64,000 nt of DNA from Methylotenera oryzisoli (GTDB taxonomy: Bacteria > Pseudomonadota > Gammaproteobacteria > Burkholderiales > Methylophilaceae). The notes below the pieces were generated by a model. It saw only the letters and a program-made list of their open reading frames with translations, did not search any database and was not told the origin of the DNA. A program made the translations under genes and the position numbers. Positions 56,838 through 64,000 of this stretch are shown in pieces. The first letter of the stretch is position 1. Every line of letters begins with the position of its first letter. The stretch is from the NCBI RefSeq assembly GCF_004661485.1, contig NZ_PQVH01000008.1:527311-591310 (forward strand), given 5' to 3'.

Positions 56838-58748
56838 TTACTTCACTAGCTCGCGGATAATTTTCCAATCACTGCTTTCATTTTGAAATTGTAGCTCTTT
56901 GTTTACACTATCTTGATAAGTAATAATTGGTGTACGCTGCATATTGCAAACCTCACAAGAGGTGTCTGCCACTTTTTTAATTTTAAAGTTGGTTAAGGTG
57001 TATGCCTGTTTAAATGTAGCTTTACCAGTATCGCCATCGCAACTCACTTGCAGATCTTCAATCTTCAAGCCAATTTTGCCATTGGTGCTTAAACGTTGGC
57101 GGCGTTGTTTTTCCCATGTAGCTCTATCCAGCGGCGCCTCTGGTGCAAATTTATCCGCATAGAATCGGAAATAGCGATCCGCATCTTTCTGACGCCATGA
57201 GCTCGCCCAATCATTCACTCTGTCAGTAATCGCTTGTACATTACAAGCTTGCGCAGTCACCGGCGCTACGACTGGCGTTGCAACAGGCGCTATCGGTTTA
57301 GCCATTGATGGGTAAATATTAGCCAATGGTTTGGCATCCGCTACCAATGCAGCTTTATCGATTTGAACCTGTACCGGTGCTAAAGCTTGGCAAACATTTT
57401 CATTATCTAAATACTCCTCACGCGCATACTCAGGTAAGTTACCACGTTGTGCGCCTATTTTATTGAGTAGCTCACCTTGGCCGGCATAGGTTCTTGCATG
57501 CGCTAACTGCAAATCATACTCGGTGTTGGTCAAACTACGCTTAGCCTGAAAATACTCGTTCTCAGAGTCCAGCAAATCCAATAGCGTACGCTGGCCAATA
57601 TCGTACTGCTTACGATAAGCTTCGCGCGCATTCTCAATTGATGTTTTGTGCTTAGCTCTGTAAACACGTTGTTCAGTAAGCTGTTTAACATCATTGTAAG
57701 CAATCGTAACTAGCTGACGTGTGTCAATACACGCTTTATCACGCTGATCATGTGCGCCATTAAGCTTTTGAGCAGCGGTACTGACTGAGTTTTTATCAGA
57801 AAAGCCGTTAAATAAATTAAAGTTCATGGTTAACTCAAGCAAGTCTGCCGCACTATTGCTGTAGCGACCATCAGAACTGGTACCTAAGTTTTTACGTGCT
57901 TGTAAATTCAACTGAGGATAGTAGCGAGACTCATTCGTTTTAATCTCGTTCTTTTTGGCTTGAATATCCTCAATCGTTGATAACAAGTCCGGATTTTGTC
58001 TATATGCCACTTTTAATGCAGCTTCTGAGCTTGGCTCCAAATTCGCATTGAATAATGTCGGCGCTTCTAATGTTGCTGGCGGCAACTCACCATACAATCT
58101 TTGCAATCTAGCCGTTACATCGTGCAAGTTCGTCGTTTCAGTAAGTAAGTTAGCTTCTGCCAACGCCAAACGACCACTTGCCTGCTCCAAATCGACCTTA
58201 CGCGCGACGCCAGCATTCACGCGCTCCTGAATACGATCAAATAACTGCTTATGTATCACATAGTTGTCTTTTGCATATTGAATTAACTCTTGGTAGCGTA
58301 GCGTATCTAAGTAAGCACGCACAAACTCTAGTGTGGTACTTTGCATTACGCTTTGCAGCTCAAAATAGCGAACCCTGCTAGCATGTCCCAGACGTTTAAC
58401 TTCATTACTGGTTGCAAAGCCGTCAAAAATCATTTGCCTTAACACTAACTCATTATTCATACGCGGGATTTGCGTATTGCTCGTATTTTTGACCAACTCT
58501 TCTTGGTTGCGGTAGGTAGAAACAAGATCAGCTTTTGGCAAAAAGCCACCGCGAACAGTATCCTGCTCGTAGCCTGCTTCTAAAAATTTGTGATACCTAG
58601 CTTGAACTTCAGGATTCGAAGTGATTGTTTTTTCAACCATATCTTTTAAGCTAATTAAAGGTTCCGCTGCACGTGCAACATCAATGTTGAACACGCTCAA
58701 ACCTAGCAAGAACAAATAACTTAATTTATATTTAAATCGTTGACTCAA
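56838..58748 (-). CDS. TolC-family outer membrane channel with C-terminal NTF2-like domain
   Basis: The 636-residue protein starts with a signal peptide (YLFLLGLSVFNIDVARA) and has the two repeated OEP domains of TolC-type channels (PEVQARYHKFLEAGYEQDTV; LRQMIFDGFATSNEVKRLG; then NPDLLSTIEDIQAKKNEIKT and YDIGQRTLLDLLDSENEYFQ). After about residue 440 comes a Pro/Ala linker and an extra C-terminal domain (VNDWASSWRQKDADRYFRFY then TWEKQRRQRLS and SSDWKIIREL) that looks NTF2-like. TolC itself is 493 residues, so the extension is unusual. Its place next to a giant RTX gene on the same strand suggests it is the outer-membrane part of that type I system. Confidence 0.9.
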   Translation of the reverse strand: MSQRFKYKLSYLFLLGLSVFNIDVARAAEPLISLKDMVEKTITSNPEVQARYHKFLEAGYEQDTVRGGFLPKADLVSTYRNQEELVKNTSNTQIPRMNNELVLRQMIFDGFATSNEVKRLGHASRVRYFELQSVMQSTTLEFVRAYLDTLRYQELIQYAKDNYVIHKQLFDRIQERVNAGVARKVDLEQASGRLALAEANLLTETTNLHDVTARLQRLYGELPPATLEAPTLFNANLEPSSEAALKVAYRQNPDLLSTIEDIQAKKNEIKTNESRYYPQLNLQARKNLGTSSDGRYSNSAADLLELTMNFNLFNGFSDKNSVSTAAQKLNGAHDQRDKACIDTRQLVTIAYNDVKQLTEQRVYRAKHKTSIENAREAYRKQYDIGQRTLLDLLDSENEYFQAKRSLTNTEYDLQLAHARTYAGQGELLNKIGAQRGNLPEYAREEYLDNENVCQALAPVQVQIDKAALVADAKPLANIYPSMAKPIAPVATPVVAPVTAQACNVQAITDRVNDWASSWRQKDADRYFRFYADKFAPEAPLDRATWEKQRRQRLSTNGKIGLKIEDLQVSCDGDTGKATFKQAYTLTNFKIKKVADTSCEVCNMQRTPIITYQDSVNKELQFQNESSDWKIIRELVK

Positions 58749-59261
58749 CTCACTCTCCCAATTCTAAAAACTTTTTCTAGTCTTATTAGCGTCTGCATCA
58801 TGCACTGAACAATACTATATCGACATGTGCATGAGCAAGAAATATACCAGATTAGCAATCAGAAGCTTAAGTCAGTTCACTTCAATGACCGTATACAGCA
58901 CTGATTAAAGCGCAGATGTTACATAATAGAATGAGGATTATCAATCATTTACATGATATTACTTAAGTACATTACAAAAATTTACAATGCACTCCAGCGT
59001 GATATTTTTCTTGAGCGAGCCATATTTAATGAAGATAAGCCGCTAAATTCAGCATATCAACAACAAGAGTTGCAATGAAAAGTGTCTATTAATTGACACA
59101 TTAAATGATTTTTAATCATGACCGACTTGATTGAGAATAGTTGAAAATGATGACATTTCGACAAATCTCATCTAAATATCTAAATAAAAAGACCTTTAGT
59201 GACATAGCCACTAAAGGTCTTAGGTTGAAGCGCTTAAATTAATGTTGGGATTATCGAATCA
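58749..59261. other. Intergenic region between the RTX gene and the TolC-type gene
   Basis: No gene is visible in this AT-rich 513-bp region. It contains the RTX terminator (59190-59220), and the promoter of the TolC-type gene must lie at its left side. Confidence 0.6.
59190..59220 (-). terminator. Terminator of the RTX adhesin gene
   Basis: AGACCTTTAGTG and CACTAAAGGTCT form a perfect 12-bp stem with a 7-nt loop. On the minus strand TTTTTATTTAG follows. It lies 42 nt after the RTX stop. Confidence 0.9.
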
Positions 59262-62200
59262 TTAATCCGTAATTAACTTTTGATTATTTATCAGATTTTG
59301 AATGATTTGCTGGTCACTTGTATTGGTTCCAATCAAATCAACATTCTGTAATGTAATCGTTTGTACTTCAGCTGCTGGGTTATAGCCATTATTGAAACTA
59401 CCGTTGCTACTGATATGTACCACTGTATCAGTACCCACTTTTTCAAAATGCAGGTAGTCTTCTAAATTAGCACCCACACCTACTGCGGTCTCACCCTGCA
59501 ACAAATCGCGCAAGTCCAACTTATCTACATTAGCGGCGGTATTGAAGTCAGTAATTGTATCGCTAGCTGGCACACCCACTGTGCCGCTATCAGCCAAATG
59601 CCAAACAAATGTGTCGCTACCAGCACCACCGGTCAGGATATCATTGCCTGCACCGCCGATTAAGATATCGTTACCAGCGCCGCCATCTAACACATCATTG
59701 CCCTGACCACCATCTAGACGATCAGCGCCATCGCCACCATAAATGGTGTCATTACCACCTCCACCAGAGATTGCATCGTTACCACCATTACCATACAGAG
59801 TGTCGTTTGTATTGCCGCCAATAATGACCTCATCGACATCACCACCGCGGATAGTAGTACCAGCTACTGAGTAGATATCTGCCGTAGCACCGGCTGTACC
59901 GATACCTGAACTTAGCGTGTAGTCAAACTGGCCATGCTCATCGGTTGCACCGCTGATCTGATCCAAAGTAATCAACAAGTTGTAATCAGTGCTAGCAGCT
60001 GTGCCAGCGGCTGAAGATTCAACGCGAATATAATATTCACCATCGACAGGCGCTGTAAAGTAAGCATTAGGAGCACCACTAAGTGTTGCTAAAGTTGTAC
60101 TAACCAATGTGCCTGAGCTATTAATATACTCCACGGCACCTATCATATTTTGTGACTGGTTATCGACATCAATAAAGATACGCTCGCCCGCAAACAATCT
60201 CACCTTCACGTAATCAATATCTTTTACCGTAGAGGTATTGGCAATACGGCCGCTGAAGACTTGGGTTTTGCCTGCCATATCTACCGCCCATGCTTGACCA
60301 CCTGGCAGCACTGTGCCATAGCGCGTTCTATCAGTTAAGTCCACCGCATTTTCACGCACGTTATTCATCGCATACGAGGTATTGTCATACACACTACCAC
60401 TCAACAATGTCTCGGTTTCTACCTGTATGGTTTTAGCCGTAGTTGCACTTGGGTTAAACACGATATTGCTAGTACCACCAACAGTACCATTCACTGCGTT
60501 GCTAGTACCGGTAATCGTACCTATGCCGTTAACCAATGTATCATTGTGAAGCAACAAGGCTGAGCTGATGTTAATTGGCGTACCAGCAGTCACGTTAGTC
60601 AGAATAGTGTCATGGTTGGCATCTAAGTTGGCAATGTAATCCAAGTTAATCACCAGATTAAGATTAGCTAAATCTCCATCACCGTCTACGGCCGTTACGA
60701 CAAATACCTCTTGTTGGTTTTGGATAGTTGCATTCACCACCAAGCTATATGTGTAGGTGCTTGTAATCCAATCCACCTCTAATTGGCCACCCTTATTGGT
60801 GTTAATGGTGATACTGGTTGGGCCACCGGAGACATAATTATAAGTGATACCGTCCACCAAGATGCTTTGGACGCTGCCGCCATCCGCACCCAGCAGGAAG
60901 CCAGTGGTACTGCCAGCACCGGACACCACAGAAAGCGTACCTGCCACCAAACCACCATCTACGGTAGCCAGCAATGAGGCTGCCAAGTCTGATGGATTGA
61001 CGACGCGAATCGCGTAATCCTCCTGACCATCGACCGGATCAGTATCGTTATTTGGATAAGCAATTGGCAACAAGTTAGTCAGGCTCACTGATGGACCGAT
61101 ACCCACACCGAAGGCGATAGAAGGTGAGGTATTACCAGTTGCTGAGGTATTTTGTACAAAGTTCTCCCACTGAGCGATAGTTGGTGTCGAAGTCGAAGTC
61201 AGTCCAAAGCCAGCGTTCGGGTCACCATCGGTCACAAAGTAGATCAAGGTCTTATCAGCTGGTGGCTGAGTGTAACCAGTCATCAGCTCATTTAATGCCG
61301 TAGTGTACTGTGTACCACCTGTCGGTTGAATATTATTAATGTAGTTAATTGCTCCGGTCGTATCATCGAGATACCAATTAGTCTCGGTAGCATCCGAAGA
61401 GAAATCTACAATCTTGACGTTAACGTTACCCAAGCCATCAAATTTATTCACCAACTCTGCTAACGCATTTTTAGCAATCAGCATACGTGCACTCGCTGCA
61501 TCAAACAGTGGGTCATTTGATGCACGCCCTGCTGCGTCAAACGCCATACTGCCTGAACGGTCGATCACCAATACCAAGTTATAGGTAGTGAGTGAAGGTG
61601 AAGTCAGCGTTTGTGAGATATCACCAATACGTACCGGTGCATCGTCCACAATATTGATATTTAACGTTGAGTTAGTGGTTTGACCGTTAAAGGTATTAGT
61701 CAACACATAGTTAAAGCTTGGCGCGTCGTTCACCCCTTGTGTAGTTGCAGAGTTTAAGGTGTAAACATAGTCCCCTTTAGCAAATCCACCAGTGGCCTGA
61801 GTATATACCGTTAAAGTGCCGATTGAATTGCTGATAGTAATGACTCCACCGACTGGTGAAGTGCCATTAACGCTAGTAATTTGGGTTGTACCACTGACAC
61901 CTGTATCGTTTGCAAGTAAGTTGCCAGTGACTGCTTCTGACGTCAGCGTTGGCTGTGTACCAGTGGCTAATGCCGCCTCGTATACGGTGGCATTGTCAGC
62001 AACTGCTGTCACTGTTGAATCTGTGGTTACAGTCAGCGTTGCAGAAGATGCACTACCGTCTGCATCGGCTATCGTATAAGTAAAGGCATCTGGCGTTATG
62101 CTACTTAAATCTTGAGTGGCAGTTAGCCCATCAATACGATAGGTAGCACCCGATGATGTAAATTGTATATATCTGAACGCGGTACCTGTAGAGATTAGAC

Positions 62201-64000
62201 CTGTTTGAATATTGTTGTTCCCACTGGTCCCCACAATGGTGCCAGTCGCAACAAAGTTACCGCTCGCATCATAAGCACGCCATGTTGCAGTCTCGCCATT
62301 ACTTAAATCTGTAAGTGTCACACTGGCGGAAGTAGTACCAAAACCAGCACCTAAATCTAACACCAGATGCTCACCACTCTCAATTCGGTTATTGTTTGAA
62401 CTACCTGTAGAAGACTCGACACCTAAACCGTCATTATTTGTTCCGCTATTATCACGATGCCTTACAAACCCTGCCGCAGAAGCAGTTAGGTTAGACAGAT
62501 TTAGATTAGATCCAGTTTGTGGACTTGAACCATCAAAACCATAGGTACTAATTCCTGCAGATGTCCAAACGGCCTGAGTATTACTACCTGTACCTGCTAC
62601 CACTTGGCGATTAGACAATGAAGAAGTGTAGGTGTAGCTACCATCATCTTGATCAATCACCAAAGTACCGTTATTGGTAACAATAGTACGAACATTACCC
62701 GCACCCAGTGTATTGGACAAAGCTGCGGCGATGGTTACATTGGTAATCGCCACAGGCGCATCAGCCCCAAGGCTATCAGCTGTAGCGCCGCCTGCCCCTG
62801 TTAAAACATTACCGGTAGTGCTACCTCCAATACCAACGCTATCGGTATCGCTATTGGCAAGTAGTTGGCTGTCGGTTACGTTAATAGTGACCGTGGTCCA
62901 TGCAGAGTTTAAACTGCCATCTGTTGCACGGTAGACAAAACTATCCACATCAAGTGTTGCATCCCCATGGTTACGCACGGGCGCAGTATAAGTAAATGTG
63001 CCATTTGCATTCATAACCACCGTACCACCTAGCGCCGTTGTAATGGCATTAGAACCATTTGCTGTAGTGGCAGTAGAACCACTATTTGTTGCAAATTGAG
63101 CTACTGTCAAATTAGCAAGTGGCGAATCAACATCAGTATCATTCGCCAACACATTACCACGAACAACCGTCGTCACTTCCACCACACTATTTGCGCCGTT
63201 AAATATATCCGCAACACCTACAGGTGCATCATTCACAGCAATCACATTAATAGTGGTTGTAGCCGTATTAGAGTTCGCAGATCCATCATTAACAACAACA
63301 GTAATATTTCTCGGGGTTGTATTTGGCGCATCGCTGGTGTTTGCAAAAGTAATCGCACGAATTGCTGTTTGGTAATTAGCCAAAGTTGCGTTGCCACTTA
63401 ATGTAACTACATTGCCTACTATGCTGCTCGTAATTCCAGCAGGTAAAACACCAGCAGCAAGTACATCACCAGCTTGCATATTGGTTAATGTAATCACTGC
63501 ACTCACTAAATTAGTAGAGTCAACATCAGTGATTGCAATGTCATTATCAGCAACAGAGATGCCTACCCCATTTTCAGTATAGCTAGTAACAAAATTCGCA
63601 CCGCTTGTTGTGGAATTATTTGCATCCAGGTCAATGACTGGCGCGTTGTCATTTACGTTTGTCTCGTTCAGCGTGATGGTGGCGCTGCTGTTGTTGCCAG
63701 CCGCGTCACGTACCGTGATGCCGTAGTTGCCAGTATTGGTGCCTTGTTCAAAGTCGTTGACGCCAGAGGCTGCTCCTGCCGCCGTGATCGTGATCACGCC
63801 GGTGTTGCTGATTTGGTAGAAACCATCAGCGCTGGTGTTGGTGCCAGTCGCCGTGAAGCTGTAGCCCGTCACTCCCACGTTGTCTGAAGCGACTACCGTC
63901 GCGACTGTGGTGCCAGCCGCACGATTTTCTGCATAAGAGAAGGTTTGGTTGGCGATCACTGGATTGGTGTCGTCCAAATCGGTCTCGTTCAGCGTGATGG
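59262..64000 (-). CDS. Giant RTX/VWA adhesin of a type I secretion system, N-terminus beyond window
   Basis: The frame is open from the right edge, giving 1,579 residues of the C-terminal part. From N to C it has cadherin-like repeats (SYAENRAAGTTVATVVASDN; LNETNVNDNAPVIDLD), several VCBS-like modules with YTY strands (about 63.2-62.0 kb), a von Willebrand A domain (LVLVIDRSGSM, MIDAS; about 61.6-61.0 kb) and a PPC-like domain near 60.3 kb. RTX calcium repeats (GGNDTIYGGDGADRLDGGQG style, about 59.8-59.6 kb) follow, then a T1SS C-terminal segment (SDTFVWHLADSG, DTITDF). It is probably exported in one step by a type I system and binds surfaces or other cells. The ATG-like TTG at 63977 is not the start. 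Confidence 0.93.
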   Translation of the reverse strand, partial: ITLNETDLDDTNPVIANQTFSYAENRAAGTTVATVVASDNVGVTGYSFTATGTNTSADGFYQISNTGVITITAAGAASGVNDFEQGTNTGNYGITVRDAAGNNSSATITLNETNVNDNAPVIDLDANNSTTSGANFVTSYTENGVGISVADNDIAITDVDSTNLVSAVITLTNMQAGDVLAAGVLPAGITSSIVGNVVTLSGNATLANYQTAIRAITFANTSDAPNTTPRNITVVVNDGSANSNTATTTINVIAVNDAPVGVADIFNGANSVVEVTTVVRGNVLANDTDVDSPLANLTVAQFATNSGSTATTANGSNAITTALGGTVVMNANGTFTYTAPVRNHGDATLDVDSFVYRATDGSLNSAWTTVTINVTDSQLLANSDTDSVGIGGSTTGNVLTGAGGATADSLGADAPVAITNVTIAAALSNTLGAGNVRTIVTNNGTLVIDQDDGSYTYTSSLSNRQVVAGTGSNTQAVWTSAGISTYGFDGSSPQTGSNLNLSNLTASAAGFVRHRDNSGTNNDGLGVESSTGSSNNNRIESGEHLVLDLGAGFGTTSASVTLTDLSNGETATWRAYDASGNFVATGTIVGTSGNNNIQTGLISTGTAFRYIQFTSSGATYRIDGLTATQDLSSITPDAFTYTIADADGSASSATLTVTTDSTVTAVADNATVYEAALATGTQPTLTSEAVTGNLLANDTGVSGTTQITSVNGTSPVGGVITISNSIGTLTVYTQATGGFAKGDYVYTLNSATTQGVNDAPSFNYVLTNTFNGQTTNSTLNINIVDDAPVRIGDISQTLTSPSLTTYNLVLVIDRSGSMAFDAAGRASNDPLFDAASARMLIAKNALAELVNKFDGLGNVNVKIVDFSSDATETNWYLDDTTGAINYINNIQPTGGTQYTTALNELMTGYTQPPADKTLIYFVTDGDPNAGFGLTSTSTPTIAQWENFVQNTSATGNTSPSIAFGVGIGPSVSLTNLLPIAYPNNDTDPVDGQEDYAIRVVNPSDLAASLLATVDGGLVAGTLSVVSGAGSTTGFLLGADGGSVQSILVDGITYNYVSGGPTSITINTNKGGQLEVDWITSTYTYSLVVNATIQNQQEVFVVTAVDGDGDLANLNLVINLDYIANLDANHDTILTNVTAGTPINISSALLLHNDTLVNGIGTITGTSNAVNGTVGGTSNIVFNPSATTAKTIQVETETLLSGSVYDNTSYAMNNVRENAVDLTDRTRYGTVLPGGQAWAVDMAGKTQVFSGRIANTSTVKDIDYVKVRLFAGERIFIDVDNQSQNMIGAVEYINSSGTLVSTTLATLSGAPNAYFTAPVDGEYYIRVESSAAGTAASTDYNLLITLDQISGATDEHGQFDYTLSSGIGTAGATADIYSVAGTTIRGGDVDEVIIGGNTNDTLYGNGGNDAISGGGGNDTIYGGDGADRLDGGQGNDVLDGGAGNDILIGGAGNDILTGGAGSDTFVWHLADSGTVGVPASDTITDFNTAANVDKLDLRDLLQGETAVGVGANLEDYLHFEKVGTDTVVHISSNGSFNNGYNPAAEVQTITLQNVDLIGTNTSDQQIIQNLINNQKLITD
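63661..64000. repeat. 321-bp (107-residue) tandem repeat unit at the right edge
   Basis: GTCTCGTTCAGCGTGATGG occurs at 63661-63679 and again at 63982-64000, exactly 321 bp apart, which is 107 codons. The piece between is more GC-rich than the rest of the gene, and the repeat array probably continues beyond the window. Confidence 0.75.

Noticed and set aside
61816..63582. Plus-strand frames opposite the RTX gene
   Set aside because: They arise from the Thr/Ala/Val/Asn-rich repeats of the adhesin; the products are low-complexity and unlike any protein.

Overview
The window (64 kb) reads as chromosomal DNA of a moderately AT-rich betaproteobacterium. I infer a Methylophilaceae-type methylotroph of the Methylotenera kind. 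The reasons are the betaproteobacterial style of RNase E, ParC/ParE and RluC, an orphan pqqA (cofactor precursor for quinoprotein dehydrogenases such as methanol dehydrogenase), and an aldehyde dehydrogenase/DUF779 pair. The taxonomic call is inference. I see no transposase, phage module or CRISPR array.

Layout. (1) 1-9.5 kb is a glycogen block. A minus-strand operon glgC - GH57 glucan enzyme - malQ - ROK sugar kinase is divergent from glgB - pgi, and a polyphosphate kinase 2 gene follows. (2) 10.4-17 kb holds rluC - HAD phosphatase - Rieske protein - sppA (minus), divergent from rne across an 0.8 kb leader region. (3) 17.5-28 kb is a signalling block. A minus-strand chemotaxis operon runs cheW - multi-PAS receptor - response regulator - two small helical proteins that look like degenerate HPt domains - cheY - cheZ, with no cheA. 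Next come a HTH-receiver fusion with a PAS histidine kinase, an EAL-HDOD protein, and a receiver whose phospho-acceptor Asp is Asn. (4) 28-31.2 kb is a BigR-type sulfide/persulfide cluster: ArsR-type repressor, DUF442 protein and TauE, divergent from a persulfide dioxygenase and two YeeE/YedE half-transporters. (5) 31.3-37.9 kb has parC-parE, a DUF815 ATPase bracketed by two copies of a 63-bp repeat, a YezD-like protein and a DUF2325 protein. (6) 38-44.5 kb is a sulfur assimilation and storage block. epsC (serine acetyltransferase), a family 2A encapsulin shell and its cysteine desulfurase cargo form one operon, with a sulfate-binding protein and cysK beside it. The epsC leader carries a perfect terminator directly in front of the start codon plus a competing hairpin, so it looks like an attenuator. 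(7) 44.6-51.8 kb has an ASCH protein, pqqA, tRNA-Ser(GGA), an adenylate cyclase, aldehyde dehydrogenase + DUF779 and a GGDEF protein. (8) 51.9-56.2 kb is a MacAB-like export system with one ATPase, two separate FtsX-type permeases and an adaptor. (9) After tRNA-Leu(TAA), 56.8-64 kb has a TolC-type protein with an extra C-terminal domain and the C-terminal 1,579 codons of a giant RTX/VWA adhesin that runs off the right edge.

How the parts fit. The glycogen and polyphosphate genes deal with carbon and energy storage. Two separate loci deal with sulfur. BigR-type genes handle sulfide/persulfide, while EpsC and CysK make cysteine and the encapsulated desulfurase would take sulfur from it inside a protein shell. 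The most notable system is the epsC-encapsulin-desulfurase operon with its putative attenuator. The family 2A encapsulin itself is already described; the leader and the surrounding gene set deserve a closer look.
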